A stretch of 64,000 nucleotides of DNA from contig DATGMD010000080.1 in the NCBI GenBank assembly GCA_035293805.1, forward strand, positions 5,706-69,705, in the 5' to 3' direction. The DNA comes from JAJPHF01 sp035293805. Lineage in GTDB: Bacteria > Chloroflexota > UBA6077 > JAJPHF01. Shown here in pieces: positions 41,874-50,471 of this stretch; within the stretch, counting starts at the first letter, position 1, and each line of letters starts with the position of its first letter. The translations under genes were made by a program, and so were the position numbers. The notes beneath the pieces were generated by a model. The model saw only the letters and a program-made list of their open reading frames with translations. It was not told the DNA's origin and ran no database searches.

Positions 41874-42294
41874 GCCGCCCACCTCCTTGCTGGGCGCCCC
41901 GCCAGGCCGGGCGCCCGCCGCGTCCGCCAGAAGCTCCGTGCTCCCGTGCCCCGCGGCCGGCCTGGCGCCCGGCCGCGGCCCCGAAACCGATTGCAGCATG
42001 GTAGCACAAGGCGCCGCGCCACGGGAGCACGACGCCCCGCCGCAGCTCGCCCCGCCCCGCGCCGGGCGCTCCCGCCGGCCCGCGTTGCCGGCGGGGCGCC
42101 CGTGCTCCCGCCGGCAGCGGACGTCGCGCGAGCCCCCTGCCGAGCTCCCGCGAGCCCGCCCGGCGGGGTACTGGCGCCGCTTGCCAGGCCGCCGCGGATC
42201 ATCTATCATCCGAGCCCGTCCGCCGCGTGACTCTGGGCGGCGCGGCCGGGCGCGCCGTGATGACCGCACGACGCGCGTCGCACGAGGAGGAGCG
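41874..42294. other. Divergent intergenic region between operons
   Basis: About 420 bases without a gene. It must hold the divergent promoters of the binding-protein operon and the selenoprotein gene; I found no clear -35/-10 pair in this GC-rich stretch. Confidence 0.4.
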
Positions 42295-43164
42295 ATGCCC
42301 ATCCGATACGCCGAGCTTATGGGCGAGATCACCGGCTTGCCGCCGCTGCCGGTGGCCGAGATGGGCCCGCCGACTCTGACGCCACTGCGGAAGCCGCTGC
42401 GCGAGGCGCGGGTGATGATCCTCACCAGCGCCGGCGTGCATCTGGAGGGCGATCCGCCCTTCCGGCACCCCAACGACATGACCTTTCGGCGCATCCCCCA
42501 CGCCACCGCGCCCGAGCGGCTGCGTCCCTCCCACCCAACCCCGGTCCGCCGCCCCGGCGAGGCCGACGTCAACGTCGTCTTTCCCTACCAGCGGCTGGAC
42601 GAGCTAGCGCGCGAGGGGGTGATCGGCGGGGTGACCGAGTTTCACCTGAGCATGCTCGGCTCGATCAAGCTGCTGCGCCAGCTCGTGACGGCGATGGCGC
42701 CGCGGCTGGCGGCCGACGCGAAGGCGGCGGGCGCCGACCTGGTCTTGCACACACCCCTCTGACCGGCCTGCCACCAGTCCGTCGGACTGGTCGCGCGCGT
42801 GCTGGAGCGCGAGGGGCTGACCACCGTCTCGCTCTCCAGCGCGATCGACATCACCGAGCGCATCCGCCCGCCCCGCGCGGCCTTCCTGAACTTCCCGCTG
42901 GGCAACGCCACCGGCCGGCCCCACGACGCGGCAGGCCAGCGCCGGGTGGTCCGCAGCGCGCTCGCCTTGGCCGAAACCGTCCGCGAGCCGGGCACGATCG
43001 TCGAGCTGCCCGACCGCTGGCCCGATCCCGACTGGGAGCAAGCTACCATTCGCGGCTACTGGGACGAGGCCCACATTGTCCACGACACGCGCCTGCGCAG
43101 CGAGTACGACGGCGCGGACAACTACGCGCTCCGCGAGTGCCAGGACGTGTGCTCGCTCGCCTGA
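42295..43164 (+). CDS. GrdB-like selenoprotein B family protein with in-frame UGA (Sec156)
   Basis: The ATG follows GAGGAGGAGCG. The frame is open from 42295 to the stop at 43162-43164 except for a TGA at 42760, where the sequence is LHTPL-U-PACHQSVGLVARVL. The U-x2-C-H motif and the sequence on both sides (MTFRRIP, PYQRLDELAREGVIGG, SSAIDITERIRPPRAAFLNF, PLGNATGRPHD) fit the glycine/sarcosine/betaine reductase selenoprotein B family. The full product would be 289 aa, and homology is continuous across the stop, so a nonsense truncation is less likely. A SECIS-like hairpin starts 11 bases downstream. The family uses a redox-active Sec/Cys pair; the substrate is unknown here. Confidence 0.75.
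42773..42791 (+). promoter_or_regulatory. Bacterial SECIS-like hairpin
   Basis: ACCAGTCC (42773-42780) pairs perfectly with GGACTGGT (42784-42791) around a GTC loop. The loop begins 18 bases after the in-frame TGA (42760-42762) and its first base is G. As I recall them, bacterial SECIS rules ask for a short stem with a G in the first positions of the apical loop 16-37 bases after UGA, which this meets. Confidence 0.65.
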
Positions 43165-43196
43165 CCCGACCCGCGACCGGCGGCGAACGACTTGCT

Positions 43197-43574
43197 ATGA
43201 CTGATCGCCTGCTGCTCAGCGGCCTGGTCTTCTACGGCCGCCACGGCGTGCTCCCGGCCGAGCGCGCGCTGGGCGGGCGCTTCGTGGTAGACGTCGAGGC
43301 GACGCTCGACCTGCGCGCGGCCGGCGAGCGCGACGACCTGGCCGCCACGGTGGACTACGCCGCCCTGTACGAGGAGGTCCGCGCCATCGTCGAGGGCCCC
43401 CCCCTCAACCTCCTCGAGGCGGTGGCCGAGCGCGTCGCGCGGCGGCTGCTCGCGGCGTTCCCCCCGCTCCAACGCGTGACCGTGCGCGTCCATAAGCCCG
43501 GCGCGCCGCTGCCCGGCGCCACCTTCGCCACCATCGCCGCCGAGGTGCAGCGCGGCCGCGAGCCGTCATCGTGA
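43197..43574 (+). CDS. folB: Dihydroneopterin aldolase
   Basis: The 125-aa product starts MTDRLLLSGLVFYGRHGVLP, the FolB signature with the conserved Tyr-Gly-x-His-Gly, then RFVVDVEATLDL, DLAATVDYAALYEEV, NLLEAVAERVA and VRVHKPGAPLPG. It catalyses dihydroneopterin cleavage in folate synthesis. Its start has only a weak ribosome site. A dUTPase-like gene follows with a 4-base overlap. Confidence 0.85.
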   Translation: MTDRLLLSGLVFYGRHGVLPAERALGGRFVVDVEATLDLRAAGERDDLAATVDYAALYEEVRAIVEGPPLNLLEAVAERVARRLLAAFPPLQRVTVRVHKPGAPLPGATFATIAAEVQRGREPSS

Positions 43575-44092
43575 GCGGGGTGCTCGGCCGCGCCGCGCTG
43601 CTCGCCCGCCTCGCCGCCACCCCACCGCTGCTGAGCGGGCTGGCCGACGTCGCCACCCAGGTGCAGCCGCACGGCATCGACCTCCGGCTGGAAAGCCTAT
43701 GGCGCTTCAGCGGCGCGGGCCGCATCGGCCGCGACGCCCCCGGCGGCGCCGACCGCGCGCTGCCCGCCCGCGAAGCGGTCCCCTTCGACGACGCGGGCGC
43801 CGTCCTCCTGACGCCGGGCAGCTACCTCGTCCGCTTCGTGGAGGTCGTCCACCTGCCGACCGACCTGATGGCGCTCGCGCGCCCGCGCTCGACGCTCTTA
43901 CGCTGCGGCGCGGCGCTCCATACCGCCGTCTGGGACGCTGGCTACGAGGGCCGCTCGGAGGCGCTGCTGGTTGTCGGCAACCCCCACGGCCTGCGGCTCG
44001 AGCGTGGCGCCCGCATCTGCCAGCTCGTCTTCTTCCCGCTCGACACCCCCGGCGCGGCCTACGTCGGCGCCTACCAGGGGGAGAACCTATAG
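43571..44092 (+). CDS. dCTP deaminase/dUTPase family protein
   Basis: GTG start overlapping the folB stop (GTGA). 173 aa. The core ARPRSTLLRCGAALHTAVWD, AGYEGRSEALLVVGNPHGLR and GARICQLVFFP fits the trimeric dUTPase/dCTP-deaminase fold (R-S-S/T and G-x-G-x-D-like segments). The N-terminal 60 residues are extra. It should help to control dUTP levels; the exact activity is not decided by sequence. Confidence 0.75.
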   Translation: MSGVLGRAALLARLAATPPLLSGLADVATQVQPHGIDLRLESLWRFSGAGRIGRDAPGGADRALPAREAVPFDDAGAVLLTPGSYLVRFVEVVHLPTDLMALARPRSTLLRCGAALHTAVWDAGYEGRSEALLVVGNPHGLRLERGARICQLVFFPLDTPGAAYVGAYQGENL

Positions 44093-44273
44093 AGCGCTTT
44101 GCAAAGTGCGCGACCGGTCAAGGTGACGTAGGGGCGGGTTTCATGCCCGCCCGCGGCTGCAGGCCGCAACCCCGGCGCTAGCCCACCGCTCCGCGAAGTG
44201 GCAGAGCGCTATCGTAGGCACGAGCGCTGGACCAATCGGCCTGTCCTCGTGCCGGCTCCTAACCGGGGCTGCG
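44093..44273. repeat. Intergenic region with palindromic dispersed element
   Basis: GGGCGGGTTTCATGCCCGCC forms a hairpin at about 44133-44152, and AGAGCGCT motifs stand at both edges (44092 and 44211). It resembles a short palindromic mobile repeat. No gene seen. Confidence 0.45.
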
Positions 44274-45887
44274 CTAGCGCGCCGCGGCGATGGCCACGTC
44301 GACGCGGAGGGCGGCGGGGGCCCAGGCTGGCCACGTCTCCACTCGCGGCTGGTCGCGCAGGCCGGGCAGGCTCGCGACGCGGGCGCGAATCGCGTCCGGC
44401 GACAGCCCGCGAAGCTGCTCGGCCAGCGCGTCGGCGTCGAGCTTCGGCGCCACCTTGCCCTCCACGGGCAGCGTGACGACCAGGTAGTCGTCTGTCCGCT
44501 CCTCGATCGCGGGCGGACCGGCCACCCGCGGCTTGCCGAGGCTTCCCAGCCCGTCGGGTAGCTGCTCGCGCCAGGCGCGGTCGGCGATCGCTTCCAGCGC
44601 CTCGCTGGGCACGCCGAGACCCCGCACGCGCACGACAGCGCGGCCCGTGAGCTGGGTGGCGCGCTGGTCCACCGCGTAGTCGAACTGCGGCTCCATGCTC
44701 CATGTGGCGGTATCGGGCACGACGACGAAGTCGGTCCCGGCCTCCTGGAACAGCCGTGCCGGCGCCTCGGCGGCCGCGCGGTCCTTTAACGCCTGCTCCA
44801 GCTTCTCCCGGTCCGCGGCGGCGACCACGTGCTCCTGCCGGTCGGTGCCGCCGTAGGTCGCCAGGCGGTTCTCGACGCGCAGGTCCGTGGCGTCTGCCTG
44901 GGGGTCCGCCAGGCGGTCGATGCTACCCGCCGGCACGTTGCCCCCGCTCCCCGCGAACTCGGCCACGATCGGCACCTGCACGTAGCCGCTCGGCGTCAGG
45001 TGCGCGTCGGCCTGCGTGAAGAACCGCTGGCCGTCTTGCGTCATGACCGCGGTGCCCGCTGGGATGACGCGCTCGGGTGGCGCCGGCGCGGGCGATGGCG
45101 CCGCGGCGACCGGCAGCGGGATGAGGACGGCGCCCGCCGCGCTGCTCGCGCTGTCGTTCGGCGGGGCGCCCTGCCGCGGTACGGCGACGGGCGGTACGGG
45201 CGGTACGTATGGCCGTAGGTCCTGGAACGTCACGTACCCGGTGGCCGGCGTCCGGCCAATCGACTGGCTGCCCGTCGTGGGAACCGTCTGCTGGATCTCG
45301 AAGGTGGTCGTCAGCGCCTTGCTCGCCACCCAGCCGTCGCCCACCCCCGGGGCGCCCGGTCGCAGGTCGACAGTGAGCATAGCCGCGCGCGTGAGCGCCG
45401 TCGCCCCCGGGTCCAGCGTCACCTGCGTGTGGGGCAAGGCTACCAGCGTCACGGCGAGCAGCGCCAGCACGGCGGCCGCGCTGGCCGCGCGCCGCGCGCG
45501 GCGGCGCCACGTCCGCTGCCGGCCGCGCGGCGCCTCGACGGCAAACCCGAACTCACGCGCCAGCCGGCGACGCTGCGGCTCGTCCGTGGCGATGCTTACG
45601 TCCAGCGACAGCTCTTCGGCGAGCCGCCGCAGCACCCGGTAGTCGAGCGGGCGCTGCAACACCCGCGCGTCGGGCGCGACGGCCAGCGTCAGCCGGCGGT
45701 TGGCGGCGCGCTCCAGCCGCGCGTGCAGGGTCGCCATGTCGTCGTCCGCGCCGACGGTCAGGGCGGCGACTGGCTGGGGCGCGAGCGCCGCGGCCGCGCT
45801 GCACGCGACTTGCGCGCGCCGCACTAGCCCCGGGCGCGGCGGCCGCGGCGCAACCGGTGATGAGGGCGGCGGCAGAGCGAGCTGCAT
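44274..45887 (-). CDS. Single-pass membrane protein with baseplate-J-like domain
   Basis: 537 aa. N-terminal about 130 residues are cytosolic and basic, followed by a hydrophobic segment (AAVLALLAVTLVALP, about 138-155). The external part carries IPAGTAVMTQDGQRFFT and VPIVAEFAGSGGNVPAGSID, typical of baseplate J/gp47-like proteins. Most phage baseplate proteins lack a TM, so this looks like a domesticated bacterial relative. No other phage or secretion genes are near. It could take part in envelope assembly, but that is a guess. Confidence 0.55.
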   Translation of the reverse strand: MQLALPPPSSPVAPRPPRPGLVRRAQVACSAAAALAPQPVAALTVGADDDMATLHARLERAANRRLTLAVAPDARVLQRPLDYRVLRRLAEELSLDVSIATDEPQRRRLAREFGFAVEAPRGRQRTWRRRARRAASAAAVLALLAVTLVALPHTQVTLDPGATALTRAAMLTVDLRPGAPGVGDGWVASKALTTTFEIQQTVPTTGSQSIGRTPATGYVTFQDLRPYVPPVPPVAVPRQGAPPNDSASSAAGAVLIPLPVAAAPSPAPAPPERVIPAGTAVMTQDGQRFFTQADAHLTPSGYVQVPIVAEFAGSGGNVPAGSIDRLADPQADATDLRVENRLATYGGTDRQEHVVAAADREKLEQALKDRAAAEAPARLFQEAGTDFVVVPDTATWSMEPQFDYAVDQRATQLTGRAVVRVRGLGVPSEALEAIADRAWREQLPDGLGSLGKPRVAGPPAIEERTDDYLVVTLPVEGKVAPKLDADALAEQLRGLSPDAIRARVASLPGLRDQPRVETWPAWAPAALRVDVAIAAAR

Positions 45888-46147
45888 GACAGGCTCCCGA
45901 GCAAGCGGTGTGGCGCGGCGACTCTGGCGCCGGCAATGCTCTCACTCGATTGCCTTATGCAAATTGCTTGCCACGTGGCCCCGGCGCTCGGCTGGCGCCC
46001 CGGCGCGATGTGCTGCCCGCGAACGCGGCAGACACACGCCGAGCCCGGGCCGGGCGGGCGGCTGCGCGCCCCGGCGCGGGCTCGGCGCGGGTGGTCGGGC
46101 GCGGGCGAGAGGCGCCCGCGCCCCGCGTGCCCGGCTGTGCCGGGCGT
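45888..46147. other. Intergenic region, nothing recognised
   Basis: 260 bases of GC-rich sequence between two same-strand genes. No promoter, RNA or coding signal could be identified. Confidence 0.4.
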
Positions 46148-46630
46148 CTACTCCTGCTGAAGGGTGTTGATCGCGTTCGACACTAGGTCGGCGGTCTGCT
46201 GGTCGCCGCGGTCGCGGAACAGCTCCGCCGCGCGCTGCAGGTCGCTGATCGCACCCTGCGAGTCGCCCCTTTGCGCCAGCACCACGCCGCGGTTGTACAG
46301 CGCCTCCGGCAGGTTCGGCTGGAGCTGCAGCGCCTGGTTGTAGTCTTGCAGCGCGGCGTCCAGGTTCCCCTGATACATGTACGCGGTGGCGCGGCCCACG
46401 TAGGCCTCGGCCAGCGACGGATCGGCGTTGATGGCCGCCGTGAACCCCTGGACCGCGCCCGTGTAGTCGCTCTGCTGCAGCATGTTGCGCGCGTTGTTGT
46501 AGTCGTCCTGGGCCGTGTTCTGGGCCAGCGCCGCCCCGGGGAACGCGACGGCGAGTGGCCCGACGAGCAGCGCCAGCGCGACCAGCGGCAGCGCCACCCG
46601 ACGGGCGAAACGGTCAATGCGGAACGTCAT
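46148..46630 (-). CDS. Exported TPR-repeat protein
   Basis: 160 aa. A signal peptide (VALPLVALALLVGPLAVAFP, then AALAQ cleavage) is followed by three or more TPR units: SDYTGAVQGFTAAINADPSL, AEAYVGRATAYMYQGNLDAA, NLPEALYNRGVVLAQRGDSQ. TPR proteins are adaptors. GGAGGAGACGGAGG is upstream of the ATG. Confidence 0.8.
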   Translation of the reverse strand: MTFRIDRFARRVALPLVALALLVGPLAVAFPGAALAQNTAQDDYNNARNMLQQSDYTGAVQGFTAAINADPSLAEAYVGRATAYMYQGNLDAALQDYNQALQLQPNLPEALYNRGVVLAQRGDSQGAISDLQRAAELFRDRGDQQTADLVSNAINTLQQE

Positions 46631-46807
46631 CCTCCGTCTCCTCCCGGGCCCGCTCCGTCCGCGGGCGGGCCCTCGCCTGCCCGATCCAGGCAGGCACGTT
46701 TACTCTGCGGCCCCGCCACCCCGCGCGCGTCCGCGCCTGCGGGCGGCGCCCGCACGCGCCGGGCGGCAGCGTGAGCCAATCGTCGGCTGCTGCAAGTTGG
46801 GTGCCAA

Positions 46808-46859
46808 CGTCGGGCGGCTCCGCCCTGGCCCCCGAGAGGCAGGGCGGAGCCGCCCGACG
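46808..46859 (-). terminator. 19-bp perfect hairpin downstream of amidohydrolase
   Basis: CGTCGGGCGGCTCCGCCCT (46808-46826) pairs with 46841-46859 around 14 loop bases, 43 bases after the stop of the minus-strand amidohydrolase. No U-tract, so it may also be a mobile palindrome. Confidence 0.45.
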
Positions 46860-46902
46860 GACGGCCTCGTGGGGTACGGCGTCCCCACGGCCGGCGCCGG
46901 CG

Positions 46903-47883
46903 CTACTCCACCTTGAGGAGGGAGAAGACCTTCTTGGGGTTGGTGTTGAAGATCTTGACCTTGTCCTCGTAGCTCAGGATCGGCAGGCTGTCGATCACGG
47001 GCACCACGTCGTCCGACGGCCGGCCCGTGTCGGGTCGCTTCGCCCCGCCCGAGCCCGGCGCCTCGGTGCCGAACAGCATCTGGTCCACGCCCTTCTGGCG
47101 GATGGCGGCGGTCAGGAAGTCGTCGTCGTAGGCGCAGGTGTCGAAGAACAGGTTGTCGTTGCGGATGTGCCCGATGTGGTGGTCGGTGGGGATGAACCGC
47201 TGCAGCGCGCCGCCGCAGTGGCAGATGACGACCTTCAGCCGCGGGAAGTCGTCGAACACCCGCGTGTGCTGGTAGAGCATCATCGCGATGAACTCTTCGG
47301 TCACGTTGTTGATCTGGTAGTTGTGCGGGATGACTTCCAGGCGCCGGTCGTAGCTGGCCGAGGGGTGGACCATCAGCACGGCGTTCAGCGCCTGGGCCTT
47401 CTCGTATAGCGGATACCAGTACTCGTCGTTCACGCCGGGCACCTTCTTCTCGCCGCCCGGGTCGGGGTTCAGGTAGCCGCCAACGAAGCCCAGCTCCTTC
47501 ACGCAGCGCTCCAGCTCCGCCGCGCAGTGCTTCGTGTCCTCGTCATAGGGGCTCTGGGGAAGCTGCGCCATGCCGACGAAGCGGTCCGGGTGGAGCCTGA
47601 CCGACTGGGCGATGACGTCGTTGGTGATGCGCGACCAGTTCTCCTGTAGGAACGGCCGCATCCAGTGCCACATGGCCACCGGCCGGGGGCCGATGAGCTG
47701 CACGTCGATGTTGCGCTCGTCCATCACCTTCAGGTGGTTCTGCAGCGCCGGCTCCAGCCGCTCGTCGGAGAGGTTCAGCTTGGTCGGTGTGTTCAGGGCG
47801 ACGCTACCCGCGATGTGGCCGCGGAAGTCGGGCGGGGTGGACATGTGCCCGTGGACGTCGATGACTTTGATGCCATTCCACAT
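46903..47883 (-). CDS. Amidohydrolase_2 family protein
   Basis: 326 aa, MWNGIKVIDVHGHMSTPPDF with a true HxH motif. Other sites: MVHPSASYDR (His), VICHCGGALQRF (His), and LFGTEAPGSGG, where the usual late Asp is Glu. GAAGGGAGG precedes the ATG. The Glu substitution may change metal use. Confidence 0.85.
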   Translation of the reverse strand: MWNGIKVIDVHGHMSTPPDFRGHIAGSVALNTPTKLNLSDERLEPALQNHLKVMDERNIDVQLIGPRPVAMWHWMRPFLQENWSRITNDVIAQSVRLHPDRFVGMAQLPQSPYDEDTKHCAAELERCVKELGFVGGYLNPDPGGEKKVPGVNDEYWYPLYEKAQALNAVLMVHPSASYDRRLEVIPHNYQINNVTEEFIAMMLYQHTRVFDDFPRLKVVICHCGGALQRFIPTDHHIGHIRNDNLFFDTCAYDDDFLTAAIRQKGVDQMLFGTEAPGSGGAKRPDTGRPSDDVVPVIDSLPILSYEDKVKIFNTNPKKVFSLLKVE

Positions 47884-47973
47884 GGTGGGCCTCCCTTCTC
47901 GTGCGACAGCTGTCCAGGGAGTGTACCGGAATCGGCCGCGGCCGGCACCTCTCGCGCCTGGCGCCCGGGCCGC

Positions 47974-48624
47974 TCAGCGCCAGCCGGGTGGCATCGTGCG
48001 CTTGCGGATCGTCCCGTCCCACTCGGCGAGCGGCGCGCACTGCCAGTACCAGTCGGGGGCCAGCTGCGCGCGGTCGCCGAGCGCCGCCCGCCCGCAGGCC
48101 CAGCGCAGCGTCGCCCAGGCGTCGCCGTCGGCGGGCGCCCAGGGGAAGAGGCGGGCGACGACGCGCGCGGCCAGGTCGGCGGGCGCCGTGAACGGCTGCT
48201 CCAGCCCCTCGGCCACGTCGGCCGTGTGGACCAGAATCTCCGTGCAGGCCATGCCCACGAAGCCCTCGCCGTCCGCCAGCCCGGCGGGATGCCAGCCGCG
48301 GGCGTCGGGCGGCGCCGCCCGCACCACGTCGGCCAGGATGGCCGCGGCGATCTCCACCGCCGCGAGTAGCTCCGCCGGGGCTAGCTCGGGGTTGCCACTG
48401 CGCACGCGCGGCAGCCGCTCGCGGGCACGCCTGGCGAGGTGGGCGGCATACGCTGATTGGGCGTCGACGATGTGGTCCACGGTGCGGCGGCACGACCACT
48501 CGAGTGTGCCGGCGCGGGTCTCCCAGTCGCGCCCGAGTGCGGGCGTGAGCGCGGCACGGCAGACGGCCGCGGCCGTCTGCACGTCGTCGGGGGTGAGCGG
48601 CGGGGCGCTGCGCGTGCGCTGCAC
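47974..48624 (-). CDS. DinB-like/mycothiol-binding maleylpyruvate isomerase N-domain protein
   Basis: GTG start after AAGGAGACC. 216 aa. LEWSCRRTVDHIVDAQSAYA contains the Trp-Thr-x-x-x-His-like signature of the DinB/MDMPI N-terminal metal site, and CTEILVHTADVAEGLEQPFT is the second helix. Metal-dependent thiol-linked chemistry is usual for the family. Co-transcription with neighbours is not clear. Confidence 0.65.
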   Translation of the reverse strand: MQRTRSAPPLTPDDVQTAAAVCRAALTPALGRDWETRAGTLEWSCRRTVDHIVDAQSAYAAHLARRARERLPRVRSGNPELAPAELLAAVEIAAAILADVVRAAPPDARGWHPAGLADGEGFVGMACTEILVHTADVAEGLEQPFTAPADLAARVVARLFPWAPADGDAWATLRWACGRAALGDRAQLAPDWYWQCAPLAEWDGTIRKRTMPPGWR

Positions 48625-48683
48625 GGCGGTCTCCTTCCCGGTCGCGCGGGGCGGCCGCTCGCCATTATCGCACGCCGGGGCGG

Positions 48684-49232
48684 TCAGGGGGCCAGGGGCG
48701 CTAGCGGCGCCGCCGGGACGGCGAGCGCCTCGCCTTTGGCGTCAGGCGGCAGGTCCGAGGCGGTCGGGGCGGCGTCGGGGCGCATCTCCCCGGCGGGCGG
48801 CGGGGGCGTGGGGCCGGGCCGCGCGACCACGCCGCCCGCCTGCAGCACGCCGTTCTGGTTCACGCGTCCCACGGCCAGCACGCGGTCGCCGCGCTGGATG
48901 GCATCCAGCGACGCGGGCTTGCCCGCCTTGCGGATCACCGCGCGCGGCAGGACGTGGACCCGCACGACCTCGCCGGACGGCGTGCGCACGCGGAGAAACG
49001 CTCCCCGTGTGCCGATCACGCGCCCCAGCACCCGGTGGCGCTGCGGCGGGAGGGCGTGGTCCGCCGCCGGCCCCCCCACGGCCGCCGCGGGCGGCGCCGT
49101 CTCGGCTAGCGGCGCGGCCTCCGCGGCCACGCGCGCCCCCGTGGCGGTGCCGGCGACGGCGCCGGCGATGGCGAGCGCGACGATAGCGGCCGCCAGTGTG
49201 CCGCCCGACAGGCCAAGTCGCGGCCGGCTCAT
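48684..49232 (-). CDS. Exported DUF5666-like protein
   Basis: The ATG at 49232 overlaps the anti-sigma stop by 4 bases. 182 aa, with a hydrophobic N-terminus (GGTLAAAIVALAIAGAVAGT) and a small beta domain RHRVLGRVIGTRGAFLRVRT, VRVHVLPRAVIRKAG, RGDRVLAVGRVNQNGVLQAG, as in DUF5666 proteins. The tail is Pro/Ala-rich. It is the last gene of the ECF sigma/anti-sigma group, perhaps its target or sensor partner. Confidence 0.65.
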   Translation of the reverse strand: MSRPRLGLSGGTLAAAIVALAIAGAVAGTATGARVAAEAAPLAETAPPAAAVGGPAADHALPPQRHRVLGRVIGTRGAFLRVRTPSGEVVRVHVLPRAVIRKAGKPASLDAIQRGDRVLAVGRVNQNGVLQAGGVVARPGPTPPPPAGEMRPDAAPTASDLPPDAKGEALAVPAAPLAPLAP

Positions 49233-49666
49233 GCGGCCTCCGACGCGCTCGGGAAGAGCCCCGGGGCGCGGGCGAGCAGCCGCGCGGCCACGTAGGCGGC
49301 GAGCACGCAGGCGGTGGTCGCGAGCAGGCCCAGCCAGGGGATCGTCTCGACCAGCAGCAGGAGGTAGTCCTGCGGCGCGTCGGCCACCAGCTCCCAGTCT
49401 TCGAGCGCGAGCAGCACCAGCGCGTAGGCGCCCGATTGCACCAGCTCCTGGCCGGTGAGGTAGCCGCTGATGGCCGCCAGCGCCGCGGCGCACAGCCCGG
49501 CGAGCGCCGCCAGCATCACCCACAGGCCCCAGCGCATCCGCGCGCGGCGCGTCGTGCGGGCCAGCACGCGGGCGGCCAGGTCGGGCGGCGGCGTCGCGTC
49601 GAGCCGCGCCAGCAGGCGCTCAACGTCGTCCCGCGGCGCCGCGTCGGGGCGCGTCGGCTCTCGCAT
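49229..49666 (-). CDS. Probable membrane anti-sigma factor
   Basis: 145 aa. A cytosolic N-terminus of about 40 residues (DDVERLLARLDATPPPDLAA) is followed by two or three transmembrane segments at about 45-65 and 105-130. It lies directly behind an ECF sigma gene, 72 bases away, with AAGGAGG upstream. By position and topology it is the likely anti-sigma factor; there is no classical zinc-binding motif. Confidence 0.55.
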   Translation of the reverse strand: MREPTRPDAAPRDDVERLLARLDATPPPDLAARVLARTTRRARMRWGLWVMLAALAGLCAAALAAISGYLTGQELVQSGAYALVLLALEDWELVADAPQDYLLLLVETIPWLGLLATTACVLAAYVAARLLARAPGLFPSASEAA

Positions 49667-49738
49667 GATTTGTCGGCCTCCTTACTCACGGCAGCGAATG
49701 GCCGTGGGCACCGCCTCGCCCCTCACTCCGCCGGGGGC

Positions 49739-50320
49739 CTACGTCTCCCGGGCCAGATCGCGGAGGGCCACGCGCAGCACCGCTTTGGCTCGCTGGAAGC
49801 GCGTTTTCACCGAGTTTTCGGGCATCCCCAGCACCATCGCAATCTCGCCGAAGCCCAGGTCGCCGGCGTAACGCAGCGCCACGACCTCGCGGTACGCCGG
49901 CGCGAGCGTGTCGATCGCGGCGGTCAGCAGGCGCTGCAGGTCGGCGCGCTCGGCCAGCTCGTCGGGCAGCGGGGCGCTATCCGGCACGTCGGCCACCCCG
50001 GCCTCGTCCTCGTCGTCGGCGAGCGCCGAGAAGCTCGTCGCGCGCTTGCGCTTCAGCACGTCCAGGCAGCGGTTGCGCGCGATCCGGTAGAGCCAGGGCC
50101 GCAGCGGCACGTCGAGCCGCGCGCGTGGCAACGCCCCGAAGACCTGGATGAACACGTCCTGCGTCGCGTCCTCGGCGTCCTCCGCCCCGCCCAGCAGCCG
50201 GTACGCGAAGTGATAGATCGGGCGGTGGTACCGCGCGACGAGCAGCTCGAAGGCGCGCATGTCGCCGCGCTGGAAGCGCGCCGCTAGCGCCTCGTCGGTC
50301 GCCGCTGCTGGCGCCGCCAT
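49739..50320 (-). CDS. ECF-type RNA polymerase sigma factor
   Basis: The ATG at 50320 is preferred to GTG 50365. 193 aa. Region 2 is ELLVARYHRPIYHFAYRLLG, AEDATQDVFIQVF and PWLYRIARNRCLDVLKRKR. Region 4 is LAPAYREVVALRYAGDLGFG, EIAMVLGMPENSVKTRFQRA. It should direct transcription of a small regulon including its own operon. Confidence 0.9.
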   Translation of the reverse strand: MAAPAAATDEALAARFQRGDMRAFELLVARYHRPIYHFAYRLLGGAEDAEDATQDVFIQVFGALPRARLDVPLRPWLYRIARNRCLDVLKRKRATSFSALADDEDEAGVADVPDSAPLPDELAERADLQRLLTAAIDTLAPAYREVVALRYAGDLGFGEIAMVLGMPENSVKTRFQRAKAVLRVALRDLARET

Positions 50321-50471
50321 CCTGTCCCCGAGCGCTGCGTGCTGCGAGCTGAGTGCTGCGATCACGTGCTCCCCAATACTCGGCGCTCGGCGGCTCTCTA
50401 GTCAACACGAGCGGGGCGGCCGTTGGGTTTCACCGCCACGCGGACGCCCAGCCGGGGAGCGGGTGCGCGCG

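Noticed and set aside
40707..42572. Extension of the binding-protein gene upstream to 42572
   Set aside because: It would bury the lipoprotein signal; the start at 41873 has AAGGAGG.
42760..42798. TGA at 42760 as a true stop with a second gene starting downstream
   Set aside because: The frame is identical on both sides, family similarity is continuous, the U-x2-CH position is diagnostic and a SECIS-like hairpin follows. No ribosome site precedes the downstream segment.
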